Counted from the stretch's first letter, positions 1-12,133 are shown. The stretch: 64,000 bases of DNA from Seonamhaeicola maritimus (GCF_008056315.1 NZ_VRKQ01000018.1:375772-439771), one strand, 5' to 3'. Translations and numbers: made by a program. The notes: a model not told the origin generated them from the sequence alone.

Positions 1-334
1 GGATAAAGATTATATAAATGTGGCCAAAGTATTAAAGCTGGGGCCTTTCCAAAAAATATTTAAAGTGGTATTACCATCGTCATTACCATTAATATTTACT
101 GGGTTGAAAATTACTTTATCTGTAGCGTGGATGGTTTTAATTGCAATTGAATTATTAGCCCAAAGCCCTGGATTAGGATTATTTGTTTGGGAAGAATTTC
201 AAAATGGAGCGAATGATTCTAACGCAAAAATTATTGTTGCCATGTTTGTGATTGGTATTATAGGATTCCTATTAGACCGATTAATGTTAACCATACAAAA
301 CTGGGTGTCATTTGATAAAACAGACGCGATATAA
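1..334 (+). CDS. Nitrate-type ABC transporter permease, C-terminal part (5' end outside window)
   Basis: The reading frame is open from the first bases of the window (codons starting at base 2), so this is the last ~110 residues of a longer protein; the apparent GTG start at base 20 is internal. It shows two hydrophobic helices typical of BPD_transp_1 inner-membrane permeases, with the final cytoplasmic loop and a last helix ending near the C-terminus. The LPSSLPLIFTGLKI stretch resembles the coupling region of NrtB/SsuC/TauC-type permeases. It is followed 78 bp later by two ATPase genes, the arrangement of nitrate/sulfonate/taurine importers. The substrate is inferred from the neighbouring NrtC/NrtD-like ATPases; the binding protein would lie upstream. 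Bicarbonate or cyanate import cannot be excluded. Confidence 0.85.
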   Translation, partial: DKDYINVAKVLKLGPFQKIFKVVLPSSLPLIFTGLKITLSVAWMVLIAIELLAQSPGLGLFVWEEFQNGANDSNAKIIVAMFVIGIIGFLLDRLMLTIQNWVSFDKTDAI

Positions 335-412
335 ATAATGTGGATTTGTATAAATGTTTAATCGTGAATTCGAATAAGCAGATCAACAAAAGAACTATTA
401 AACACAGAAAAA

Positions 413-1261
413 ATGGCATACTTAGAATTAAATAATATACATAAGACTTATGGTCAAGGTGAATATGCTACTGAAGTACTTTCAAATATCAACCTTTCTA
501 TAGAAGAAGGTGAGTTTGTAGCCATTGTAGGGTTTACAGGAAGTGGAAAAACAACCTTAGTAAATTTAATAAATGGCCTGTTAGAACCTACAAGTGGCGA
601 AGTTCTTTTTAAAGGAAATCCTGTCTCAGGAACCAGTCATGAACGTGGAGTTATCTTTCAGAATTACTCACTATTACCATGGTTAACAGTTGGACAGAAT
701 GTGTATATGGCAGTAAAGGAAGCCTTTCCTAAGAAAAGCAAGAAAGAATTAAATGAGCTTGTAAAGGAATATGTTGACATGGTAAGTTTAACACACGCCA
801 TAAACAAACGGCCAAAGGAATTGTCTGGAGGAATGCGTCAACGGGTTGCAGTTGCAAGAGCTTTAGCCATGAAACCAGAGATGATTATAATGGATGAACC
901 ATTGGGGGCATTAGATGCTTTAACGCGTGGAAATCTTCAAGATGAAATCTTAAACATTTGGGGGAAAGATAAGCGCACTGCATTATTAATAACCAATGAT
1001 GTTGATGAAGGCATTTATATGGCCGATAGAATTATTCCTTTGAAACCAGGACCAAATGCAACCTTAGGTCCAGAGTTTAAAATAGATATTGAAAGACCTC
1101 GAGATAAAACCGAGATGAATGATAACGAGAATTATAAGCAAACTCGTAACGCCATTATAGAGTATTTAATGGATATAGGGAATGACCGAAAGTCTGAGGC
1201 TAAAGAAGAGTTTGTTCTTCCGGATATAGCACCAAAAGATTTTGTTTATCAATTTAAATAA
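413..1261 (+). CDS. ABC transporter ATPase, NrtC/NrtD-like, with H-loop His replaced by Asn
   Basis: Cytoplasmic ATPase of a nitrate-type importer, 282 residues. Walker A is GFTGSGKTT (residues 40-48), the Q-loop is Q83, the signature is LSGGM (137-141) and Walker B ends in DE (161-162). The switch histidine expected after the D-loop is Asn195 (codon [11 protein letters not shown]). A ~70-residue tail after the ATPase core is charged and shows no binding-protein domain, unlike cyanobacterial NrtC. The next gene is a second ATPase only 9 bp downstream, so the two probably form a heterodimer on the upstream permease. Having the consensus signature but a degenerate H-loop, this subunit would supply one half of the hydrolysing site and the nucleotide pocket of the silent one. 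Nitrate as substrate is inferred. Confidence 0.9.
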   Translation: MAYLELNNIHKTYGQGEYATEVLSNINLSIEEGEFVAIVGFTGSGKTTLVNLINGLLEPTSGEVLFKGNPVSGTSHERGVIFQNYSLLPWLTVGQNVYMAVKEAFPKKSKKELNELVKEYVDMVSLTHAINKRPKELSGGMRQRVAVARALAMKPEMIIMDEPLGALDALTRGNLQDEILNIWGKDKRTALLITNDVDEGIYMADRIIPLKPGPNATLGPEFKIDIERPRDKTEMNDNENYKQTRNAIIEYLMDIGNDRKSEAKEEFVLPDIAPKDFVYQFK

Positions 1262-1270
1262 TAGCATCAT

Positions 1271-2101
1271 ATGAGTACAATTACAGCAGAAAAGAAAACT
1301 AAAGGTTTTGTAGAAAATGGTCTTTTCCCTTCAAATGAGGTGATGTTAGATTTAAAGCAGCTAAAGAAAGTTTATCCAACACCAAAAGGTGATTATGTAG
1401 TTTTAGAAGATCTAAATCTTCAGATTAGAAAAGAAGAGTTTGTTACCATTATAGGGCACTCAGGTTGTGGCAAGACTACTATGCTTTCAATGATAGCAGG
1501 ATTGAATCCAATTTCTGGAGGAAATATTTCGGTATTAGGAAGGCATATTAAAGGTCCAGGTCCAGATAGAGGTGTTATTTTTCAAGCACCAAGCTTAATG
1601 CCTTGGATGACTTCACTTCAAAATGTTTTATTAGGAGTTAATCAAGTTTTTCCCGATGCTACTAAAGCGCAGCGTAATGATATTGCTAAATACTATTTGC
1701 AAAAAGTAGGGTTAGAAGATGCGTTTAATAAAAGAGCCTCTGATTTATCTCAAGGAATGCAACAACGTGTTGGTATTGCCAGGGCTTTTGCTATAAAACC
1801 AAAGGTATTACTATTAGATGAACCATTTGGGATGTTAGATTCATTGACTAGAGGGGAGCTACAGGATACATTAATTGATATATGGAACAAAGAAAAAATA
1901 ACAGCCGTTATGATTACTCACGATGTTGATGAAGCTATCTTTTTGGCAGACAGAGTAGTAATGATGACTAGTGGTCCTAGAGCTAAAATTGGTGATGTTT
2001 TAAATATTGACTTTGAAAGACCTAGAACGCGTAAAACGGTATTAGAACATGATGATTATTACAAGTACAGAAAACACCTTATAGATTTTTTAGAACATTA
2101 A
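1271..2101 (+). CDS. ABC transporter ATPase, NrtD-like, with degenerate signature motif
   Basis: Second ATPase of the nitrate-type importer, 276 residues. Walker A is GHSGCGKTT (62-70), the signature is LSQGM (159-163, where LSGGQ is usual), Walker B ends DE (183-184) and the switch histidine H217 is present in ITHDVDEA. An N-terminal extension of ~25 residues precedes the ATPase domain. Together with the preceding gene this gives one complete site (this Walker A and H-loop with the partner's LSGGM) and one degenerate site (partner N195 with this LSQGM). It ends the permease-ATPase-ATPase set and is followed by a small hairpin and a U-run. The nitrate assignment rests on similarity to NrtC/NrtD-type proteins and on the porin that follows. 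Confidence 0.9.
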   Translation: MSTITAEKKTKGFVENGLFPSNEVMLDLKQLKKVYPTPKGDYVVLEDLNLQIRKEEFVTIIGHSGCGKTTMLSMIAGLNPISGGNISVLGRHIKGPGPDRGVIFQAPSLMPWMTSLQNVLLGVNQVFPDATKAQRNDIAKYYLQKVGLEDAFNKRASDLSQGMQQRVGIARAFAIKPKVLLLDEPFGMLDSLTRGELQDTLIDIWNKEKITAVMITHDVDEAIFLADRVVMMTSGPRAKIGDVLNIDFERPRTRKTVLEHDDYYKYRKHLIDFLEH

Positions 2102-2145
2102 ATTTTTAAAGAAAAAAAGCAGTTTGAAACATGAGTTTTGTCATA

Positions 2146-2167
2146 AAAGAGACTTTCAGGTCTTTTT
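2146..2167 (+). terminator. Putative terminator after the ABC importer genes
   Basis: Arms AAAGAGAC and GTCTTTTT (one G-U pair) enclose a 6-nt loop and run into T-rich sequence. It lies 45 bp past the second ATPase stop codon and directly in front of a TAnnTTTG box, so it would separate the importer transcript from the porin gene. Confidence 0.5.
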
Positions 2168-2174
2168 ATATTTG
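2167..2174 (+). promoter_or_regulatory. Bacteroidota-type -7 box for the porin gene
   Basis: TATATTTG matches the TAnnTTTG -7 consensus of the Bacteroidota housekeeping sigma factor. It is 71 bp before the porin ATG. No convincing -33 TTTG lies at the usual spacing, so this is a motif match only. Confidence 0.45.
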
Positions 2175-2244
2175 CCACGAACATGTTACCATAACTAATA
2201 AAAACTAAAACCTTAAAACAAATCAAATTTCAAAATTAGAAAAC

Positions 2245-3528
2245 ATGAGAAAACAATATGTATTATTAACAATTTTTGCCTTAGCAATTCAATTTGCACA
2301 AGCACAATTTACTTTAGATGGTGAGTTTAGACCACGTACTGAATATCGTCACGGATTTGGAAGTATACTTCCGGAGTCTACGGAACCAGGATTTGGTATT
2401 TCAACAAGAGCACGATTAAATGCAGGATATTCAACCGATGCTTACAAAGTTTATATAAGCTTTCAAGACATCATGGTTTGGGGTGAAAACAGACAAATTC
2501 TACCTTATGATCAAAACAATTCATTTGCTATATTTCAAGCTTGGGCAGAACTTAATTTAGGTGGAAATTGGTCAACTAAATTGGGACGTCAAGTATTATC
2601 ATATGATGATCAACGTATCTTAGGTGGTTTAGACTGGGCACAACAAGGTCGTAACCATGACGCCGCTTTATTAAAGTATAAGAAAGATAAGTTTGCCCTA
2701 GATTTAGCCTTTGCATTTAATCAGGATTATTCACATCCAACTGGATTTATTTCAGCTAATAACGTATATAATACTTCAGGATTCTTTTCTTATAAAACTA
2801 TGCAAATGGCTCACTTAAGTCAATCATGGGAGAATTTTTCAGGTAGTTTATTATTAATGAATAACGGATTTCAAAATGATGCAGCTGGTTTAAATGATGT
2901 TGCTAATTTGCAAACTATTGGAGCACATTTAAAATTTGGTAAAGATGCATTAACTATAGCTGCCAACGCCTATTTACAAACTGGTGAAGCAATATATGGA
3001 ACATCTTATAAAGATGTTAAAGGAGCTTATTTACTTGGGTTAGATTTTGGGTTAAAAGCATCTGATAAAGTAAAGTTAGGCGCTGGATTAGAGATTATCA
3101 GTGGAAATGATGAAACAGATGCTGCTAATACAGGAGCATTCTTTCCTTTATACGGAACAAACCATAAGTTTAATGGATTTATGGATTATTTCTACGTAGG
3201 TAACCATGCAAACAATGTTGGTTTATTTGATGTACATGTTAGTGCAGATTTCAAATTAAGTGATACATCTAGTTTAATGGCCAAAATACTTAACTTCAGT
3301 GCAGAACAAGAATTAGCAAGTGGAGAGAAATCATTAGGTACAGAAATAGATTTAGTGTACAAAAAAGCATTTAAAGGTTATGCTTTAGTTTTAGGTTATT
3401 CACACTTATTCGCAGCAGATGGAATGTATGAGTTGAAAAATGTAACCGAAAGTAACGCCGCAAGCGGACAAAATTGGGCTTGGGCAATGTTAGTTATTAA
3501 GCCTAAATTTTTAAATACCGCAAAATAA
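2245..3528 (+). CDS. Outer-membrane porin of the alginate_exp family
   Basis: A 427-residue protein with a cleavable signal peptide (about residues 1-20, ending AQAQ) followed by a series of short alternating strands rich in aromatic and glycine residues, ending in a hydrophobic strand near the C-terminus, as expected for an outer-membrane beta-barrel. The N-terminal GEFRPRTEYRHGFG region is characteristic of the alginate export (PF13372) family in Bacteroidota. Genes of this family frequently sit beside nitrate or nitrite transport and assimilation genes, so I infer that it admits nitrate or a similar anion rather than alginate. It has its own -7 box upstream and a strong terminator downstream, and so may be transcribed separately from the ABC importer. 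Confidence 0.8.
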   Translation: MRKQYVLLTIFALAIQFAQAQFTLDGEFRPRTEYRHGFGSILPESTEPGFGISTRARLNAGYSTDAYKVYISFQDIMVWGENRQILPYDQNNSFAIFQAWAELNLGGNWSTKLGRQVLSYDDQRILGGLDWAQQGRNHDAALLKYKKDKFALDLAFAFNQDYSHPTGFISANNVYNTSGFFSYKTMQMAHLSQSWENFSGSLLLMNNGFQNDAAGLNDVANLQTIGAHLKFGKDALTIAANAYLQTGEAIYGTSYKDVKGAYLLGLDFGLKASDKVKLGAGLEIISGNDETDAANTGAFFPLYGTNHKFNGFMDYFYVGNHANNVGLFDVHVSADFKLSDTSSLMAKILNFSAEQELASGEKSLGTEIDLVYKKAFKGYALVLGYSHLFAADGMYELKNVTESNAASGQNWAWAMLVIKPKFLNTAK

Positions 3529-3580
3529 TATTAAAATTTAAATCTGATTTTTCAGGTTTATCATGACTATTTCAAATCGG

Positions 3581-3608
3581 AAAATCCCGCGTGCTTGCGG
3601 GATTTTTT
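3581..3608 (+). terminator. Intrinsic terminator after the porin gene
   Basis: Perfect 10-bp stem (AAAATCCCGC / GCGGGATTTT) with loop GTGCTT, followed by a continuing T-run. It lies 53 bp after the porin stop codon and is a textbook rho-independent terminator. Confidence 0.9.
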
Positions 3609-3734
3609 GTGTTTAACAAGAAAAAGTTTACTACAAGTAACACGTTCACTCATTCTAACCTACTGTTCACTCAATTGTAGTATTCTTTTTTGTATCTTAT
3701 GCCTAGTTTCGTTTGAACATAAAATTTTAATACA

Positions 3735-4217
3735 ATGAAACAAACAAACAATCTTTCGTCAAACAAGCCTTCCTTAAAAGAAGGCAGATTATTTAATTAC
3801 TTAAGTGTTTTAGGATTTGTGGTTTTATCACTATTCGCTTTTCAAAATGTTAATGCGCAACAAACTAGAACTACTCAAAGTGAAACCAATGTGCAATCTG
3901 AGTTATTAACCGGTGTTGTATTAGATCATGAAAACTTACCCTTACCAGGATTAAGTGTTGTACTTAAAGGAACAAAAATTGGAACAGCAACTGATTTTGA
4001 AGGGAAATACACGTTTCCTCAGAAATTAAAAGAAGGAGATGTTTTGGTATTTAGTTTTTTAGGTTATTCACCAAAGCGCGTTAAAATAGTTCAAGATCAA
4101 ACAGTTCTTAATGTTACTATGGATGCAGAACTTGTTGAATTAATGGGAGCTGTCGATACAAACCAAACTTATAAGTCTAAACGCACGCTTTGGCAAAAAA
4201 TAAAAGGTGTTTTTTAA
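3735..4217 (+). CDS. Carboxypeptidase-like regulatory domain protein
   Basis: A 160-residue exported protein. A long positively charged N-terminus leads into a hydrophobic segment ending in NVNAQ (about residues 27-42), then a CarboxypepD_reg-like beta-sandwich (about 55-130) with the usual GVVLD...LPGLSVVLKGT and DFEGKYTF motifs. After this domain there is only a short basic tail and no plug or barrel, so it is not a truncated TonB receptor by length. Its stop codon abuts the ATG of the transglutaminase-like gene with no spacer, which implies translational coupling. Function unknown; such domains are thought to mediate protein contacts at the outer membrane. Confidence 0.75.
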   Translation: MKQTNNLSSNKPSLKEGRLFNYLSVLGFVVLSLFAFQNVNAQQTRTTQSETNVQSELLTGVVLDHENLPLPGLSVVLKGTKIGTATDFEGKYTFPQKLKEGDVLVFSFLGYSPKRVKIVQDQTVLNVTMDAELVELMGAVDTNQTYKSKRTLWQKIKGVF

Positions 4218-5234
4218 ATGAAAAAGTATTTATTACTACTACTTTTTCTTTTAAGTTTTAAACAATATGCACAAAGGTCAGATTTTGTGCATATTAATTT
4301 TGATAAAGCTGATGACATTGCCAAACAATTTCGAGGAGCGTCTTTAAAGGATTTACCAATATTAGCCCATAATCTTACTTCAAACCTAGATACTGATGTT
4401 GAAAAATTTAGAGCTCTTTACACTTGGGTATGTTTAAATATTAAGAATGATTATAGTAATCATTTACTCAATTTAAAAAAGAGACGAAAATTTCAAAATG
4501 ATAGTATTTCACTTCATGATTGGAATACTGAATTTAAAGAAAGAGCACTTAAAAAGCTTATTAAGAATAAGAAGACCATTTGTACGGGGTATGCCTATTT
4601 ACTTCAGGAGTTGTGTTCTTTTGCTGGTTTAAATTGCAAAATGGTTCATGGTTATGGAAGAACGGTTTCTTCTAATGTGGGGCAGTTAAGTATTCCAAAT
4701 CACTCATGGAATGTAGTTCAATTAAAGGAGAAATGGTACTTGTCTGACCCTACATGGTCTAGTGGTTTTTTTCATTATGATAATGGTAGTTTTGTTGCTC
4801 AGTATAACGACGGTTATTTTTTAGCAGACCCAGAATTGTTTGTAAAAAGCCATTATCCGTTAAATACCAAATGGATATTGACAAAAAACCAGATAACTAC
4901 CGAAGATTTTTTAAATGGTCCGTTGGTTTATGGTAATACATTTAAGCATAAAATACACCCTGTAGAACCTGTCAAGATGAAATCTGAAACACCTGTAAAC
5001 AATGAGGTTGTCTTCAAATTTAAAGTAGCAGATAATCATACTATTGGTAAATTTAGTTTGGTTATAGATAGTGGTTCTGGAGGTAAAGCAATAAAACCGT
5101 TTTCATACAATAAAAATGAAGGGATTTTAATTTTTAAACATATTTTTAAAAGAGGGTTGTATGATGTTCATTTAAAAGTGAATGACGATGTGGTAACTAC
5201 ATATACCATAAAAGGGGTAAAACAGAAAAGCTAG
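4218..5234 (+). CDS. Secreted transglutaminase-like cysteine protease
   Basis: A 338-residue exported protein with a signal peptide (about 1-18). The transglutaminase-like core shows the catalytic triad in order: C122 (KTICTGYA), H162 (NHSWN) and D177 (LSDPTW), so the enzyme looks intact. A beta-rich C-terminal domain (about 230-335) follows, comparable to the Ig-like ends of similar periplasmic proteins. The gene starts immediately after the stop of the preceding regulatory-domain gene, and the two products probably work at the same envelope site. The actual substrate (protease, peptidase or crosslinking reaction) cannot be told from sequence. Confidence 0.8.
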   Translation: MKKYLLLLLFLLSFKQYAQRSDFVHINFDKADDIAKQFRGASLKDLPILAHNLTSNLDTDVEKFRALYTWVCLNIKNDYSNHLLNLKKRRKFQNDSISLHDWNTEFKERALKKLIKNKKTICTGYAYLLQELCSFAGLNCKMVHGYGRTVSSNVGQLSIPNHSWNVVQLKEKWYLSDPTWSSGFFHYDNGSFVAQYNDGYFLADPELFVKSHYPLNTKWILTKNQITTEDFLNGPLVYGNTFKHKIHPVEPVKMKSETPVNNEVVFKFKVADNHTIGKFSLVIDSGSGGKAIKPFSYNKNEGILIFKHIFKRGLYDVHLKVNDDVVTTYTIKGVKQKS

Positions 5235-5282
5235 TTTCAAGGTTAAAATACTTTTCTTACATTTAAGCTGAAAACTAATTAT

Positions 5283-6821
5283 ATGCTTAAAAAAGTATTT
5301 GGGAGTGCGGTTTTTGGTGTTGAAGCTACCACCATTACCGTTGAAGTAAATGTAGATTCTGGAATAGGTTATCACCTTGTAGGTTTGCCGGATAATGCCA
5401 TTAAAGAAAGTAATTACCGAATTGCTGCGGCTCTTCAAAACAACGGCTATAGAATTCCCGGGAAGAAAATCACTATCAACATGGCACCAGCCGATTTACG
5501 TAAGGAAGGTAGTGCGTACGATTTAACACTTGCCATTGGAATTTTAACCGCCTCCAATCAAATTAAGGCAGAAAAGTTAGATAAATACTTAATAATGGGT
5601 GAGTTGTCTCTTGATGGAAGTCTACAACCCATAAAAGGCGCTTTACCTATTGCTATTAAGGCTAGAGAAGAAGGTTTTAAAGGTTTTATTCTTCCAAATC
5701 AGAATGCTAAAGAGGCTGCTATAGTAAACGATTTGAAGGTTTTTGGAGTTGATAATATTAAACAGGTTATTAACTATTTTGATAAAGGAGAGGCTTTAGA
5801 GCAAACCATTATTGATACCAGAAAAGAATTTGAAAAAAACCTAGATTTTCCAGAACATGATTTTGCAGATGTAAAAGGGCAAGAAGGGATTAAGCGTTGT
5901 ATGGAAATTGCTGCGGCTGGAGGACATAATATTATTTTAATTGGTCCACCGGGAGCAGGAAAAACCATGTTAGCAAAACGCTTACCAAGTATTTTGCCAC
6001 CAATGACATTACAGGAAGCCTTAGAAACTACTAAAATACATTCTGTAGTTGGCAGGGTTAGAGAAAACACTGGGCTCATGGCACAACGCCCATTTAGAAG
6101 CCCTCATCACACTATTTCAGATGTGGCACTTGTTGGTGGTGGTGCTTATCCTCAACCCGGAGAAATATCTTTATCGCATAATGGTGTGTTATTTTTAGAT
6201 GAATTACCAGAGTTTAAACGCGGTGTTTTAGAGGTGATGCGTCAACCTTTAGAAGATAGAGAAGTCACCATTTCAAGAGCTAAGTTTACGGTTACATATC
6301 CGTCTTCTTTTATGCTAGTAGCAAGTATGAACCCAAGTCCAGGAGGTTATTTTAATGATCCTGATGCGCCTGTAACATCCAGTCCTGCTGAAAGGCAACG
6401 TTATTTGAGTAAAATTTCAGGGCCATTGTTAGATAGAATTGATATTCATATAGAAGTCACGCCTGTTCCCTTTGAGAAGCTTTCGGAAGACAGAAAGGGA
6501 GAGTCTTCTGTAGATATCAGAAAGCGTGTTACAGCTGCTAGGAATAAACAAAGTAATCGTTTTGAGGTAAATGAAAGCGTACACTACAATGCTCAAATGA
6601 ATACTAAACAGATTAGACAATATTGTGTTTTAGATGAAGATTCTAAGCAGCTTTTAAAAACAGCTATGGAGCGCTTGAATCTATCAGCGAGAGCTTATGA
6701 CCGCATTCTAAAAGTAGCACGAACTATTGCGGATTTAGAAGGTTCAGAAAACGTAAATGGCTCACATATTAGTGAAGCTATTCAATATAGAAGTTTAGAT
6801 AGAGAAGGTTGGTTGGGGTAA
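5283..6821 (+). CDS. comM: YifB/ComM family AAA+ ATPase (Mg-chelatase-like)
   Basis: 512 residues, the usual length for YifB. The N-terminal ChlI-like domain (about 1-170) begins MLKKVFGSAV, followed by a Mg-chelatase-type AAA+ domain with Walker A GPPGAGKTM (221-229) and Walker B GVLFLDELPEF, and a C-terminal Mg_chelatase_C helical domain. ComM is a hexameric helicase that promotes branch migration during integration of transformed DNA in naturally competent proteobacteria; the role in Bacteroidota is less well established. The gene stands alone with 48 bp before it. Family assignment is firm; the competence role is by analogy. Confidence 0.93.
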   Translation: MLKKVFGSAVFGVEATTITVEVNVDSGIGYHLVGLPDNAIKESNYRIAAALQNNGYRIPGKKITINMAPADLRKEGSAYDLTLAIGILTASNQIKAEKLDKYLIMGELSLDGSLQPIKGALPIAIKAREEGFKGFILPNQNAKEAAIVNDLKVFGVDNIKQVINYFDKGEALEQTIIDTRKEFEKNLDFPEHDFADVKGQEGIKRCMEIAAAGGHNIILIGPPGAGKTMLAKRLPSILPPMTLQEALETTKIHSVVGRVRENTGLMAQRPFRSPHHTISDVALVGGGAYPQPGEISLSHNGVLFLDELPEFKRGVLEVMRQPLEDREVTISRAKFTVTYPSSFMLVASMNPSPGGYFNDPDAPVTSSPAERQRYLSKISGPLLDRIDIHIEVTPVPFEKLSEDRKGESSVDIRKRVTAARNKQSNRFEVNESVHYNAQMNTKQIRQYCVLDEDSKQLLKTAMERLNLSARAYDRILKVARTIADLEGSENVNGSHISEAIQYRSLDREGWLG

Positions 6822-6862
6822 ATCCAACTTAAACAAGAACCTTTAAATTAAAACAGCATTAT

Positions 6863-8302
6863 ATGAATTTAAGCAACATTAAAATTCCGCACACCTTTAT
6901 TTTCTTGTTTTTAATAATTGTTTTTTGTGCTGCATTAAGTTATGTCATTCCCTCGGGGGCGTACCAACGGGAAAGTAGAGTAGTTCATAAAATTGAGCAA
7001 AGTGTAGTGGTCCCTGGTAGTTTTGAGGAGATTCCAAAAAACTATTCTCTAAAAGGTGTTTTTATTGAAGAACCTAAAATAGGACAAGCATCTCCCAACT
7101 CAGTATTTGGCGTTTTATTAGCCATTCCAAAGGGATTAACACAATCTGCTACACTTATTTTCTACATATTTATTTTAGGTGCTGTTTTTGCTCTAATATT
7201 AGAAACTAAAACTATTCATGCTGTTCTTGCTGGCTTAATAAAAAGGTTTAAAAATTCGCCAACCTTGTTATTCCTTCTTATTTACATTTTAATTTCTGCC
7301 GGTAGTTCATTTATGGGAATTAGTATTGAAGTGATACCGCTCATACCTATTTTGGTGGTTTTGGCAAAACAACAAGGCTATGATAAAATGTTTGGAGTAG
7401 CTCTTGGGATTTTACCAGTTTCAATTGGTTGGTCTACTGCTATTACTAACCCTTTTACAGTTCAGATAGCGCAACAGATTGCTGAATTACCAATTGGTAG
7501 TGGTATACTTTTTAGAGTAGTTATCTTTCTAATCGGTATTGTTTTAGGCTTTGGTTATTTAATGCGTTATGGAAATAGGGTTCGGGCAAAAAAGAGAGTG
7601 TCATTGGCTGAATTTTCTAAAGATGATAACTTAAGTACAGATGAGATTTCAGGTGTTATATTGTCTAAAAAACATCTTATAATAGTTGTTGTACTTGTGG
7701 TTGGATATGGTGGTATTTTGGCTGCAGTTCAATTAATGGGGTGGGGTCTTTTAGAAATGAGTGCTGGCTTTTTGGGTATTGGTCTTGCTGCAATGTGGAT
7801 TAGCGGTATGTCTGGTAAGGAATCTATGGCAGCTTTTGAAAAAGGCTTAAGAATGATGATAATCCCAGCACTTATTGTTGGTGTTGCTAGAGGGATTTCA
7901 GTAGTGATGCAAGAAAGTCAGATTATGGATTCTATTTTGTTTCATTTTTCAAATGCCTTATCTGTATTACCAAAATCGGTGGCTACAGTAGGTATGTTGG
8001 TGTTTCAATCTTTTTTAAATTTCTTTATTCCATCCGCTTCCGGACAAGCCCTTGTATCTATGCCTCTTATGACGCCTTTGGCGGATATATTAGGATTTTC
8101 ACGTCAAACGGCTGTTTTAGCCTTTATTTTAGGTGATGGTTTTTCAAATTTAATTATACCAACTAACGCTGTTTTAATGGCTATGATTGGTGTTGTTAGC
8201 GTGTCGTTTACTAAATGGATTCGTTTTGTAATGCCAATATTTATAATGTTGATGGTTATGGCAGCTATTAGCATGGTGGTGGCGGTAACTATTGGGTATT
8301 AA
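6863..8302 (+). CDS. YfcC family inner-membrane carrier (C4-dicarboxylate/amino-acid type)
   Basis: A 479-residue protein with about 12 hydrophobic helices. The opening IPHTFIFLFLI, YVIPSGAYQR and an early segment naming a large periplasmic or cytoplasmic loop are typical of the YfcC branch of the DcuC/ArsB-related ion-transporter group. Conserved small-residue hairpins, SGQALVSMPLMTPLAD and GFSNLIIPTNAVLMA, are visible in the second half. YfcC proteins have been linked to dicarboxylate, basic amino acid or peptide exchange, and none of the neighbours settles the substrate. It is followed by a structured 155-bp spacer and then yecH. Confidence 0.85.
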   Translation: MNLSNIKIPHTFIFLFLIIVFCAALSYVIPSGAYQRESRVVHKIEQSVVVPGSFEEIPKNYSLKGVFIEEPKIGQASPNSVFGVLLAIPKGLTQSATLIFYIFILGAVFALILETKTIHAVLAGLIKRFKNSPTLLFLLIYILISAGSSFMGISIEVIPLIPILVVLAKQQGYDKMFGVALGILPVSIGWSTAITNPFTVQIAQQIAELPIGSGILFRVVIFLIGIVLGFGYLMRYGNRVRAKKRVSLAEFSKDDNLSTDEISGVILSKKHLIIVVVLVVGYGGILAAVQLMGWGLLEMSAGFLGIGLAAMWISGMSGKESMAAFEKGLRMMIIPALIVGVARGISVVMQESQIMDSILFHFSNALSVLPKSVATVGMLVFQSFLNFFIPSASGQALVSMPLMTPLADILGFSRQTAVLAFILGDGFSNLIIPTNAVLMAMIGVVSVSFTKWIRFVMPIFIMLMVMAAISMVVAVTIGY

Positions 8303-8368
8303 TGGTTTATTGATAAAGAACTAAATTCACTCTAGTGTCTGTTTCCTTTAAAGGTGACAATTATCATA

Positions 8369-8417
8369 GAACAGTTTTTATAAAATAAAGACCTTTAGGT
8401 CTGAAATTAAACTGTTC
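8369..8417 (+). promoter_or_regulatory. Nested dyad in the yfcC-yecH spacer
   Basis: Outer arms GAACAGTTT (8369-8377) and AAACTGTTC (8409-8417) are perfect 9-bp complements. They enclose a second palindrome, AGACCT-TT-AGGTCT (8389-8402). The structure ends 40 bp before the yecH start. Only a weak pyrimidine run follows, so it could be an inefficient terminator, a leader structure or a double protein-binding site. Confidence 0.5.
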
Positions 8418-8457
8418 CTTCTTCTTAAAACAAGGCATTCAACAAATAGAAAAAGAC

Positions 8458-8724
8458 ATGAACAATATTAAGCATATACATGAGGTGATTTTTTTAATCG
8501 AAGAAAGCGATGAGCAATGGACACCCGAAGAATTAATTGAAGCTATCAGTAATACCTGGGGAAAAGATGTTCACTTTGGGGCATGCTCAGGAAATGCCTT
8601 TCCAAAAGAATATGCTCTAGATTTTTTGATTAGCCGTGGAAAAGCAGTCTTGTCTGATGATGGAAAAGTTGCACTTCATCCTTCTATGCAAATCTGTGAT
8701 GGACATAAAGAGTTTCAAGGTTAG
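8458..8724 (+). CDS. yecH: YecH family small metal-binding protein
   Basis: An 88-residue protein matching the YecH (DUF2492) family over its length. It has an N-terminal helix (HIHEVIFLIEES), a helical pair with WTPEELIEAI, and two candidate metal-ligand clusters, H39/C43 (HFGACSG) and C80/H83 (ICDGH). The last cluster lies almost at the C-terminus. Its cellular role is unknown; the Cys/His pattern suggests zinc or iron binding. It is followed by a very strong bidirectional terminator shared with the convergent beta-galactosidase gene. Confidence 0.85.
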   Translation: MNNIKHIHEVIFLIEESDEQWTPEELIEAISNTWGKDVHFGACSGNAFPKEYALDFLISRGKAVLSDDGKVALHPSMQICDGHKEFQG

Positions 8725-8760
8725 TATTTATTGTTGTTATGATTAGAAGTTTGTAGTATT

Positions 8761-8805
8761 AAAATAAAAAGGGTGATTTTCATTGAAAATCACCCTTTTT
8801 ATTTT
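8761..8805. terminator. Bidirectional terminator, 21-bp perfect stem
   Basis: Bases 8761-8781 and 8785-8805 are exact reverse complements with a 3-nt loop (ATT). The core is AGGGTGATTTTC / GAAAATCACCCT, flanked by A and T runs that give a U-tract on either strand. It lies between the ends of yecH (+) and the GH2 gene (-). Confidence 0.95.
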
Positions 8806-8817
8806 AATGAATTATTA

Positions 8818-12084
<3,267 letters not shown>

Positions 12085-12125
12085 TTAGAATATCTAAGCG
12101 ATTATTGTTTAGCTGTAGTTTTACA

Positions 12126-12133
12126 CAAATATA
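12126..12133 (-). promoter_or_regulatory. -7 box for the beta-galactosidase gene
   Basis: CAAATATA on the plus strand reads TATATTTG on the minus strand, an exact TAnnTTTG match 48 bp before the GH2 start codon. No clear -33 element at standard spacing. Confidence 0.4.
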
